A DNA stretch of 5,049 nucleotides from Nitrospirota bacterium (GTDB lineage: Bacteria > Nitrospirota > Thermodesulfovibrionia > Thermodesulfovibrionales > Dissulfurispiraceae), in assembly GCA_013349595.1 (NCBI GenBank), contig DUZI01000207.1, forward strand, positions 1-5,049, written 5' to 3'. Shown piece after piece: positions 1-5,049 of this stretch. The position numbers were made by a program, and so were the translations under genes. The notes beneath the pieces were generated by a model that had not been told where the DNA came from, ran no database searches, and saw only the letters and a list, made by a program, of their open reading frames with translations. How positions within the stretch are numbered: the stretch's first letter is position 1; each line of letters begins with the position of its first letter.

Positions 1-38
1 AACATTCTATCAAAAAAAGGTGTAATATTCAAGCTAAA

Positions 39-232
39 AACCCAAAAATAGCGATAGAAAGGGCTGTTTCGGAATTTTTATAATCGATGATTTCATTTTA
101 ATTTTGCTTTATTCCTTATAATGCAATGCCTTTTGCTAAAGTTTCTCAAGATTTCTTGTCGTATAAAAATTCCTCACCAACCCTTCCTACTTGATTTTAT
201 TAAGTTCTCAGTTCTATCGCTGATTTTGGGTT
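39..232. mobile_element. Candidate MITE-like element with imperfect terminal inverted repeats
   Basis: The arms 39-59 and 212-232 are inverted copies of each other over 21 bases with two mismatches: AACCCAAAA and AGCGATAGAA are identical, and the two bases between them differ. The span is 194 bases with no credible gene inside. The hexamer TAAAAA flanks the element on both sides (35-40 and 232-237) if its ends are set at the CCC/GGG core, and could be a target duplication, but it is low complexity. This size and structure fit a non-autonomous transposable element. A long-stem RNA or a decayed insertion sequence are alternatives; no transposase family can be assigned. Confidence 0.45.
71..173. 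repeat. Inner perfect inverted repeat nested within the outer one
   Basis: GGAATTTTTATA at 71-82 is the exact reverse complement of TATAAAAATTCC at 162-173. The 12-base arms lie 79 bases apart and inside the outer arms at 39-59 and 212-232, but not symmetrically: 11 bases separate the arms on the left and 38 on the right. Subterminal inverted repeats of this kind are known in MITEs, and they would lengthen any cruciform or RNA stem. The AT-richness makes one such match less striking alone than in combination with the outer pair. Confidence 0.6.
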
Positions 233-251
233 AAAAACAGTTTTGTGTTTT

Positions 252-2456
252 TTAATTTATTGCATAATAGCTAATAAATTCATAAATCCATTGGGGGTAA
301 TTATTGATTATATACTCTTTCTCTACCTCGTCAATGGTGTAAAAATGCGTGCCTGTCTTTTTATTAAAAAATCTATAAACTGGTTTAACAAAGCTTTGTT
401 TTGAAGTAAAGGCATAAAAGGCAATGCCTTCATATCTGAATTGTGGTAACATCAGTATAATTTGTTCCTTTTCTAATTCATCAATGGTATAAAAATGGAC
501 ACCTGTCTTGACATTGTAAAATCTATAAACTGGTAACAGTGATGCCTTTTGCCCTGAATAAACATAATAGGCTATACCCTCATATTGAAAATATGGGAAC
601 TTCTTGATTACTTCTTCTTTCTCATTTTTATCTGCTGTATAAAAATGGGCACTTAATTGAGGGTTATAAAATCTATACAAAGGTATAACCACAGGTAATG
701 GTTCTTCTGCTTGTTTATACTCAACCTTGTCAAGCCATCCTGCATCTTCACCACTACTACCTGTTGAGTCCTTTGAATAAGTCCATCTTAGTGTGTAGGT
801 TCCTTCAGGTATGTCCATTGTAAACTCTCTCCAGTCAATATTTCCGCTTATTTCACCATACCTTACTCCATTTACGGTAAACTTAAATGTATCAAAACCT
901 ATCTCTGAAGATACCTTCCAGAAAAATGAAAGTGTCCCTGGTCCTGTTATTATTGTCTGAACCCATGATGATTGGGAATGACTTAATGGTCCACTCTTTG
1001 CAGAAGAATCACCATAATAAAACTCTTTTGTATCAACCCAAAAGGGCAATGTCCCGCCTGTCTGCCAAGAAAGTTTAGTATTATCAATTGCCTTGCCTAA
1101 ATTAGTTGAATCACCTGTAAAACCCTTTTGTGTAATTTGAAATTCCGCCCCGTTTATAGTAATCTTGCCTGAGCGTGACACCTTGCTAAGATTTTGATCT
1201 ATTTTAAAAGTAACTTTACCATTCCCTGTCCCTTTTGAACCAGAGGTAATGAAAATCCAGTTTTCATTGCTTGAGGCAGTCCATTGACAGTCTGATAGAT
1301 TTGTCGAAACTGTAAAAGAAGACTCTCCTCCTTGATATTCACTAATATAAGAAGAGGGATTTAATAAAATTGAACATGTCGGTGGAACAGGTTTTCCTTC
1401 CTGAATTAAGACAAGGGACTTTGTGGTTCCTAAGATTTTAATCTCTGCGGTTCTTGTAGAATTACTATTGTTAAGTGTAATGCTATAATTTCCTGCTCCA
1501 TTACCAGTCCCTGAACCACCTGATGTAACGGTAACCCAATTTTCAGTAGGGACTACCTTCCATGTGCAAGATTGGTCATTTGTGGTTATAGTAAAGATAT
1601 GTCCACTACTTGCAGTATAAGGAAAGGTTTTTGAGGCAGGAGAGATCTCATAATTGCAAGTTGTTATTGATGCCCCATATTGGGTGATAATTATGGGAAT
1701 ACTATTTGTGACAGTTATTGTGCCAATCCTTTTGGCGGTCCCGGTATTTGGTGATACGGTATATATGATAGTGCCGTTACCAGTCCCTGAAGCACCAGAA
1801 AGTATGGTAATCCATGATGTATTGCCACTTACTGTTGCAGTCCAACTACACCCCGAAGTAGCAGTTACATTAATCATTCCACCACCACCTGAAGATTGAA
1901 AGATAGTGCTTGAGGTAGATGGGACAGATGCAGTAATGGTGCATGGAGTCTTGCCTTGTTGTGTTACATTAAAACTTACATCATTTACCTTGATTACACC
2001 AGATCTTGAATTTGATGAGGTATTTTCAGTTATAGAAAATTTGACTTGACTACTATTAGAGGCAAATCCTGTAGACGGGTCAACTATGGTAATCCATGGG
2101 ACATTAGAGGCTACATTCCAATCTGCACAGGAAGAATCTTCTATTATTACATTAAAAACAGAATTTTGGGCTGAATAAGTAAGGGTCATATTAGTTGGAT
2201 TGAGACTAACAGGACATAAAGATTGAATAGTACTTTTTGTTGAACTTACAGGTTTTTTTTTGAAGGTGTATAAATTAGTTTCTTTTCTTTCTTGTGATTT
2301 GATTAAATCACTTACAACTAACGGCTCTAACACTTTATTATTTGCATTATACATTGAGCTTAGATCAAAATTTTCACTAAAGGTAGTGCAATAAGCATAT
2401 CTTGCATAAAAGAAAAGAAAACACATTGTAATAAATAATAGTAAATATCTCTTCAT
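252..2456 (-). CDS. Exported multidomain protein: four BACON domains, jelly-roll module, three DUF5648 repeats
   Basis: This 734-residue protein is predicted to be exported. Residues 1-23 form a signal peptide: K2 R3, a hydrophobic core to about residue 17, and a likely cleavage after AYC. A polar linker follows (24-80). Four immunoglobulin-like BACON-type domains come next, at about 81-168, 171-261, 266-354 and 360-445. Each has the W(T/N/K)...WI/WVT core and ends in a VTQQG, ITQYG, LIQEG or ITQKG strand. Residues 448-581 form a jelly-roll-like module with GPGTLSFFWKVSSE, ISGNIDWREF and SGEDAGWLDKVEY, a pattern seen in many secreted proteins. The C-terminus (591-732) is three YRFYN...HFYT repeats of the DUF5648 type. 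No catalytic site, transmembrane anchor or sorting signal was recognised. BACON domains are associated with carbohydrate or mucin binding and with spacer roles; adhesion or glycan binding here is inference. The start at 2456 is chosen because an AAGAAGGTG site precedes it and the signal peptide then begins at Met1. The gene lies 25 bases after rnc, with no terminator seen between them. Confidence 0.88.
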   Translation of the reverse strand: MKRYLLLFITMCFLFFYARYAYCTTFSENFDLSSMYNANNKVLEPLVVSDLIKSQERKETNLYTFKKKPVSSTKSTIQSLCPVSLNPTNMTLTYSAQNSVFNVIIEDSSCADWNVASNVPWITIVDPSTGFASNSSQVKFSITENTSSNSRSGVIKVNDVSFNVTQQGKTPCTITASVPSTSSTIFQSSGGGGMINVTATSGCSWTATVSGNTSWITILSGASGTGNGTIIYTVSPNTGTAKRIGTITVTNSIPIIITQYGASITTCNYEISPASKTFPYTASSGHIFTITTNDQSCTWKVVPTENWVTVTSGGSGTGNGAGNYSITLNNSNSTRTAEIKILGTTKSLVLIQEGKPVPPTCSILLNPSSYISEYQGGESSFTVSTNLSDCQWTASSNENWIFITSGSKGTGNGKVTFKIDQNLSKVSRSGKITINGAEFQITQKGFTGDSTNLGKAIDNTKLSWQTGGTLPFWVDTKEFYYGDSSAKSGPLSHSQSSWVQTIITGPGTLSFFWKVSSEIGFDTFKFTVNGVRYGEISGNIDWREFTMDIPEGTYTLRWTYSKDSTGSSGEDAGWLDKVEYKQAEEPLPVVIPLYRFYNPQLSAHFYTADKNEKEEVIKKFPYFQYEGIAYYVYSGQKASLLPVYRFYNVKTGVHFYTIDELEKEQIILMLPQFRYEGIAFYAFTSKQSFVKPVYRFFNKKTGTHFYTIDEVEKEYIINNYPQWIYEFISYYAIN
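255..683 (-). repeat. Three tandem DUF5648-type repeats with a 150-base period
   Basis: The units start at 683, 533 and 383 on the minus strand, a period of exactly 50 codons. Each begins P(L/V)YRF(Y/F)N, followed by HFYT 12 residues later, then an acidic stretch (D/E rich, ending EKE) and a closing Y-containing motif (YEGIAYYVY, YEGIAFYAF, YEFISYYAI). At DNA level the hexamer ATCTAT recurs at 371, 521 and 671. The function of this repeat family is unknown; it is usually found at the ends of secreted proteins. The third unit has lost the Gly of YEG. Confidence 0.85.
1122..2216 (-). repeat. Tandem array of four BACON-type domain coding units
   Basis: Four units of about 86-91 codons run at 1953-2216, 1674-1946, 1395-1661 and 1122-1379. 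Units 2 to 4 share the loop SG..GTGNG after the WI(T/F)I or WVTV strand; unit 1 has a different loop (VDPSTGFASNSS). Units 2 and 3 still share 15 identical bases, at 1777-1791 and 1501-1515 (offset 276 bases), which fits internal duplication. Each unit encodes exactly two cysteines, 29-31 residues apart (81/110, 172/203, 267/297, 361/390). The repeat assignment rests on visual alignment. Confidence 0.8.
2253..2261 (-). repeat. A9 homopolymer in the BACON/DUF5648 coding sequence
   Basis: The coding strand reads TTC followed by nine A and then CCT, encoding F-K-K-K-P at residues 65-69 of the mature reading (start at 2456). It lies in the linker between signal peptide and first BACON domain. Adding one A leads to a TAG after 16 further codons, and losing one A leads to TAA two codons later (AAC CTG TAA), so either slip abolishes all domains. 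It is the longest mononucleotide run I saw in a gene in this window. Confidence 0.75.
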
Positions 2457-2458
2457 AA

Positions 2459-2467
2459 CACCTTCTT
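2459..2467 (-). promoter_or_regulatory. Shine-Dalgarno site of the BACON/DUF5648 gene
   Basis: AAGAAGGTG on the minus strand matches the anti-Shine-Dalgarno sequence at all but one base and sits directly before the ATG at 2454-2456. It lies between the two possible start codons, so it supports the downstream ATG and excludes the ATG at 2475-2477, which is preceded only by AT-rich sequence. Confidence 0.7.
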
Positions 2468-2481
2468 TAAATGACAAAAAT

Positions 2482-3222
2482 TTAGCGATAAATACAAATC
2501 TCCCTCTTATCCAGTTCCTTTAAGTCTTTTCTGCTCAGTGCTTCTTTTGCAGATAACATCTCTGCCTCTTTTTTGCTTTTACCAACGCCCTTTCCACAAA
2601 ACTTGTTATTTATATAAACCTCGACGGTAAATATCTTTTTATGATCCTCACCCTCTTGATTCACTATTTTATATTCTGGCAGTGTTCCATAAAGTTCTTG
2701 ACATATTTCTTGAAGTTCACTCTTAAAATCTGCCCCTTCTTTATTATCTATAACATTATTAATTTTTTCAGTAAATAATTTTTCGACCACTTTTTTTGTA
2801 ACTTCATAGTTGCTGTCTAAATAGATTGCGCCAATCAATGCCTCAACTGCATCAGCAAGGATGGATTTTTTTTGCCTTCCGCCTGTGGTCTCCTCTCCAT
2901 TACCCAAAAAGATAAAATCACCTAAAGAGATTGTCTTTGAAATATCAAACAAGACAGTTTCTTTTACTAAGTAAGATTTCATCTTTGACATCTGTGCCTC
3001 ATTGAAATTTAGAGGGTGCTTAAAGAGTATCTCTGCAATAATGAGACTTAATATTGAATCACCAAGAAACTCAAGTCTTTCATTGTAATCAGGGAATAGT
3101 CGAGGGTCTTCAAAGTGTTTTGACTTGTGTGTTAGGGCTTCAAAGAGGATTTTTTTATTTGTAAAATTATAACCGACTGAAGACTCAAGTTTCTCTATAT
3201 TTACTGAAGATAAGGCATCCAT
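2482..3222 (-). CDS. rnc: Ribonuclease III
   Basis: This 246-residue double-strand-specific endoribonuclease is expected to act in the cytoplasm on rRNA precursors and structured mRNAs. The N-terminal catalytic domain (about residues 8-145) has the RNase III signature NERLEFLGDSIL, with acidic residues Glu48, Glu51 and Asp55. The second metal-binding pair, Asp124 and Glu127, lies in LADAVEALIGAIYLD. A double-stranded RNA binding domain follows at about residues 165-230, from DFKSELQEICQ to the basic GKSKKEAEMLSAKEAL helix. Length is typical of the bacterial enzyme. I place the start at the ATG with GGAGG 5 bases upstream, not at the in-frame TTG 18 bases earlier, which would add six residues. 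It overlaps the end of fabF by 38 bases and is probably co-transcribed; linkage of rnc to acpP/fabF is common in bacteria and does not imply a role in lipid synthesis. A run of eight A occurs on its coding strand (2866-2873) shortly before Asp124. Confidence 0.97.
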   Translation of the reverse strand: MDALSSVNIEKLESSVGYNFTNKKILFEALTHKSKHFEDPRLFPDYNERLEFLGDSILSLIIAEILFKHPLNFNEAQMSKMKSYLVKETVLFDISKTISLGDFIFLGNGEETTGGRQKKSILADAVEALIGAIYLDSNYEVTKKVVEKLFTEKINNVIDNKEGADFKSELQEICQELYGTLPEYKIVNQEGEDHKKIFTVEVYINNKFCGKGVGKSKKEAEMLSAKEALSRKDLKELDKREICIYR

Positions 3223-4429
3223 TAGTGCCTCCAAAACCAAAGGAATTACTCATAGCATATTCAACATCAAGTTCTCTGAACTTATATGGTGCGTAATCCA
3301 AATCACATTCTGGATCTGGCTCATCAATGTTAATCGTCGGAGGAATTATATTATGAAATACTGATAAGACAGATATTACTGCCTCAAGACCACCTGCAGC
3401 ACCAAGTAGGTGACCTGTCATTGACTTTGTGGAACTTATAACCAACTCTTTTGCATGATTGCCAAAAACTTCCTTTATTGCCTTTGTCTCTATTTCATCC
3501 CCATATTTTGTAGATGTGCCATGGGCATTTATGTAACTTATCTTTTCTGGGGCTATTTTTGCGTCGTTAAGAGCTTTTTTCATACACATCACTGCACCCC
3601 TACCATCAGGTGATGGTGATGTAAGATGATAGGCATCTGCAGACATTCCGTATCCTATCAGCTCTGCATAAATCCTTGCCCCTCTTGACTTTGCAAATTC
3701 TAATTCTTCAAGTATGACTATTCCAGCACCTTCACCCATGACAAAACCATCCCTGTTAATATCAAAGGGTCTGCTTGCCCTTTGAGGTTCTTCATTTCTT
3801 GTAGAAAGTGCCTTCATTACTGCAAAACCACTGACACCAAGTGGCGTTATACATGACTCCGTTCCACCAGCAATCATGGCAATTGCCTCACCTCGTTGAA
3901 TTATCCTGTAGGCATCACCTATGGAATGCGTCCCTGTAGAACATGCAGTAACCGCACAGGTATTAGGTCCCTTTGCACCAAACTTGATTGATACATTTCC
4001 AGATGCCAAATTGATTATTAACATGGGAATGAAAAAAGGGGTTATCCTTCTATAACCTTTTTCAAGTAAAATCTTATGATAGTGCTCAATAGTTGAAAGC
4101 CCACCAATACCTGCCCCAATAGAGACACCGACCTGATCTGCTATTGATTCATCAATCTTCAATTGTGAATCAATTATTGCCTCAGTAGATGCACCCATTG
4201 CCAAGTGAATAAACCTGTCCATCTTTTTGATTTCCTTTTGTTCAATATACAAAGATGGATCAAATCCCTTGACCTCTCCTGCAATCCTAACAGGTAAGTC
4301 TTTTGCATCAAAATGAGTTATTAAATCAATACCTGAAACTCCTGATTTAAGGGCTTCCCAAGAATCTTTTACATTCAGCCCAACAGGGGTAACGAGACCA
4401 AGTCCTGTTACTACAACTCTTTTATCCAT
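3185..4429 (-). CDS. fabF: 3-oxoacyl-ACP synthase II (KAS II)
   Basis: This 414-residue condensing enzyme extends acyl-ACP by two carbons using malonyl-ACP, in the elongation step of cytoplasmic type II fatty acid synthesis. Length and start (VVVTGLGLVTPVG) match FabF. The thiolase-fold active site is complete: nucleophile Cys163 in TACSTGTHSIG, His303 in NAHGTST, and Lys335 and His340 in STKSMTGH. The glycine-rich C-terminal loop NSFGFGGTNG, which gates the acyl pocket, is intact. Cys-His-His with the HGTST motif separates it from FabH-type (KAS III) enzymes; the FabF-like sequence and position after acpP favour KAS II over KAS I (FabB), although substrate chain-length preference cannot be read from sequence alone. 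The ATG overlaps the acpP stop as TAATG with only a weak AAAGG site upstream, so translation likely depends on coupling from acpP. Its last 38 bases overlap rnc. Confidence 0.97.
   Translation of the reverse strand: MDKRVVVTGLGLVTPVGLNVKDSWEALKSGVSGIDLITHFDAKDLPVRIAGEVKGFDPSLYIEQKEIKKMDRFIHLAMGASTEAIIDSQLKIDESIADQVGVSIGAGIGGLSTIEHYHKILLEKGYRRITPFFIPMLIINLASGNVSIKFGAKGPNTCAVTACSTGTHSIGDAYRIIQRGEAIAMIAGGTESCITPLGVSGFAVMKALSTRNEEPQRASRPFDINRDGFVMGEGAGIVILEELEFAKSRGARIYAELIGYGMSADAYHLTSPSPDGRGAVMCMKKALNDAKIAPEKISYINAHGTSTKYGDEIETKAIKEVFGNHAKELVISSTKSMTGHLLGAAGGLEAVISVLSVFHNIIPPTINIDEPDPECDLDYAPYKFRELDVEYAMSNSFGFGGTNGCLIFSKYRET
3228..3232 (-). promoter_or_regulatory. Shine-Dalgarno site of rnc, inside fabF
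   Basis: On the minus strand GGAGG lies 5 bases before the ATG at 3220-3222. It is made from the codons GGA GGC that encode the Gly-Gly of the conserved FGFGGTN loop of FabF. It decides the rnc start: the alternative in-frame TTG at 3238-3240 has no comparable site in front of it. Confidence 0.85.
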
Positions 4430-4659
4430 TAGCCTTTTTTATCTTTTATATACTTTATTGCGTCTTTTACCTTTGCTATCTTTTCTGCATCGTCATCTGG
4501 TATTTCAATGCCAAAGGCTTCCTCAAAGGCCATTACAAGCTCAACTGTGTCAAGTGAATCTGCTCCCAAATCTTCAACAAATGATGATTCATCTGTCACC
4601 TGTGCGATGTCAACTCCTAATTGTTTAGAAATAATCTCCTTAACTTTTCCTTCAATCAT
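4429..4659 (-). CDS. acpP: Acyl carrier protein
   Basis: This 76-residue acidic protein has the full length of a bacterial ACP. It carries the growing acyl chain as a thioester on 4'-phosphopantetheine and delivers it to the cytoplasmic fatty acid synthesis enzymes. The attachment site is Ser35 in the motif LGADSLDTVE (residues 31-40), essentially identical to the family consensus. The following acidic helix II (VELVMAFEEAFGIEIPDDD) is the surface recognised by partner enzymes. The C-terminal helix ends in a lysine-rich tail. The ATG start is supported by a GGGAGG site 6 bases upstream. It sits between fabG and fabF, and its TAA stop shares one base with the fabF ATG, so the two are probably translationally coupled. 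A housekeeping ACP is far more likely than a polyketide or specialised one, given the neighbours. Confidence 0.98.
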   Translation of the reverse strand: MIEGKVKEIISKQLGVDIAQVTDESSFVEDLGADSLDTVELVMAFEEAFGIEIPDDDAEKIAKVKDAIKYIKDKKG

Positions 4660-4733
4660 TACAAACCTCCCTTTAATTTTAGATGTTATATAAAATGTGA
4701 ACCAACTTTAGCTTACTTCAGAGATATTTTAAA
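4660..4733 (-). other. fabG-acpP intergenic leader
   Basis: This 74-base gap is the largest inside the fatty acid cluster. It is very AT-rich and carries the acpP Shine-Dalgarno sequence at its downstream end. In some bacteria, such as E. coli, acpP has its own promoter in this gap because ACP is needed in great excess over the enzymes. I looked for one here and found no well-placed -35/-10 pair. I also see no GC-rich stem followed by a T run that would end transcription after fabG, so read-through from fabG is the default expectation. Any regulation at this point is inference. Confidence 0.4.
4666..4671 (-). promoter_or_regulatory. Shine-Dalgarno site of acpP
   Basis: On the minus strand GGGAGG stands 6 bases before the acpP ATG at 4657-4659. 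It is one of the strongest ribosome binding sites in the window, which fits the high demand for ACP and fixes the start codon. Confidence 0.85.
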
Positions 4734-5049
4734 CTAACCTAAAAACATCCCACCATTTACATGAATTACCTGTCCTGTAATATATGAAGTCTTTGGGGAT
4801 GCTAAAAACAATACCGTATTAGCAATATCCTCACCAGTCCCATACGTCCCCAAAGGAATCATATTTAAAATCTCCTCTTTAATCTTTTCTGGTATCCTGT
4901 CGGTCATATCTGTCTTTATAAAGCCGGGTGCTATTGCATTGACAGTAATACCTCTTTTGGCATACTCAAGGGCTACCGATTTGGTAAAACCTACAATCCC
5001 TGCCTTTGATGCACTATAAATGCTCTGACCAGGATTGCCAATAAAGGCT
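4734..5049 (-). CDS. fabG: 3-oxoacyl-ACP reductase FabG, C-terminal part (5' end beyond window)
   Basis: This is a partial gene; the last 104 codons and a TAG stop (4734-4736) are present. FabG is a cytoplasmic short-chain dehydrogenase/reductase that uses NADPH to reduce 3-oxoacyl-ACP to 3-hydroxyacyl-ACP in type II fatty acid synthesis. The visible part holds the catalytic YSASK motif, with Tyr at 5016-5018 and Lys at 5004-5006, preceded by GNPGQ. It continues with VALEYAKRGITVNAIAPGFI, the conserved strand after the active site, and ends in the usual TGQVIHVNGGM with a short FLG tail. The catalytic Ser, normally 13 residues before the Tyr, and the Rossmann-fold nucleotide site lie just outside the window; about 140 residues are missing. 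Because acpP follows after 74 bases and fabF after that, FabG is a much better call than one of the many other SDR enzymes. The identification is secure at family level and strong at gene level. Confidence 0.95.
   Translation of the reverse strand, partial: AFIGNPGQSIYSASKAGIVGFTKSVALEYAKRGITVNAIAPGFIKTDMTDRIPEKIKEEILNMIPLGTYGTGEDIANTVLFLASPKTSYITGQVIHVNGGMFLG

Larger units (their letters stand above)
1..251. other. Non-coding region after the last gene
   Basis: No gene is supported here. The region is AT-rich and dominated by the nested inverted repeats. No clear intrinsic terminator for the minus-strand operon was found: the only GGG/CCC pairing with a following T run (minus strand from about 63 to 36) has just three paired bases around a 17-base loop. 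A TATAAT box occurs on the plus strand at 117-122, but nothing resembling a -35 box is spaced properly from it. A 37-codon plus-strand reading frame from the ATG at 121 has no ribosome binding site. Confidence 0.6.

Noticed and set aside
36..63. Intrinsic terminator for the minus-strand operon
   Set aside because: Only CCC and GGG pair around a 17-base loop before the T run; the stem is too weak.
121..234. 37-codon plus-strand reading frame just after a TATAAT box (117-122)
   Set aside because: The box has no -35 partner at 16-18 bases, the ATG overlaps the box region with no room for a leader or ribosome binding site, and the frame runs through the inverted repeat arm.
887..1078. 63-codon open frame on the plus strand
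   Set aside because: It lies wholly opposite the jelly-roll part of the secreted protein, has no recognisable motif or ribosome binding site, and has a composition expected of an antisense shadow.
1654..1899. 81-codon hydrophobic, Val/Pro-rich open frame on the plus strand
   Set aside because: It is antisense to BACON domain 2, whose Thr/Asn/Gly/Ser codons read as Val, Ile and Pro on the other strand; the minus-strand domain pattern is clear.
2388..2390. Lipoprotein cysteine at the end of the signal peptide (YAYC)
   Set aside because: The lipobox needs Leu/Val/Ile at -3 and Gly/Ala/Ser at -1 to the Cys; here the residues are Tyr and Tyr, so signal peptidase I cleavage is more likely.
2475..2477. 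Upstream ATG as start of the secreted protein (741 residues)
   Set aside because: It lacks a ribosome binding site and would put seven polar residues before the signal peptide; the ATG at 2454-2456 has AAGAAGGTG directly upstream.
2483..2490. TAGCGATA-like octamer at the end of rnc resembling the inverted repeat arm (49-56)
   Set aside because: The match is eight bases or fewer, arises from the rnc stop and last codons, and does not extend into the rest of the arm.
4508..4693. 61-codon Ser/Thr-rich open frame on the plus strand
   Set aside because: It is antisense to acpP, which is certain; nothing supports a second product.
4676..4705. Possible acpP promoter: TTGGTT (4700-4705) and TAAAAT (4676-4681) with an 18-base spacer
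   Set aside because: Transcription would start at about 4668-4669, inside the acpP Shine-Dalgarno site, leaving no usable leader. The match is what AT-rich sequence gives by chance.

Overview
The window is an AT-rich bacterial segment (by eye roughly 35-37% GC) in which every supported gene lies on the minus strand. Read in the direction of transcription, from the right edge to the left, the order is fabG (3' part only), acpP, fabF, rnc, and then a large secreted multidomain protein. The block fabG-acpP-fabF-rnc is a conserved housekeeping cluster: 3-oxoacyl-ACP reductase, acyl carrier protein, 3-oxoacyl-ACP synthase II and ribonuclease III. The organism cannot be named from the window. The low GC, this gene order and the BACON/DUF5648 protein would suit an uncultured-type Gram-negative lineage such as Nitrospirota or a relative of Desulfobacterota, but this is a weak inference.

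The housekeeping part (2482-5049) is tightly packed. A 74-base gap separates fabG from acpP. acpP and fabF share one base (TAATG). fabF and rnc overlap by 38 bases, with the rnc Shine-Dalgarno sequence sitting inside the codons of the invariant Gly-Gly of FabF. FabG, ACP and FabF work together in the type II fatty acid elongation cycle. RNase III processes double-stranded RNA and is a passenger in the cluster, not a pathway member. All visible catalytic residues are intact.

The accessory part (252-2456) begins only 25 bases after the rnc stop, with no terminator or convincing promoter seen between them. It encodes a 734-residue exported protein: signal peptide, linker, four BACON-type immunoglobulin-like domains each holding exactly two cysteines, one jelly-roll-like module, and three 50-residue YRFYN...HFYT repeats of the DUF5648 type. 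No catalytic domain was recognised, so a role in surface attachment or glycan binding is likely but unproven. A nine-A tract on its coding strand lies before the first BACON domain, and slippage of one base either way would truncate the protein.

The left 251 bases hold no credible gene. They carry a nested inverted repeat: outer arms 39-59 and 212-232, inner perfect arms 71-82 and 162-173. Candidate short flanking direct repeats make a non-autonomous transposable element (MITE) the leading explanation. No CRISPR array, tRNA, rRNA or riboswitch was recognised. Nothing here amounts to a demonstrable new system; the exported BACON/DUF5648 protein and the nested inverted repeat are the least ordinary parts.
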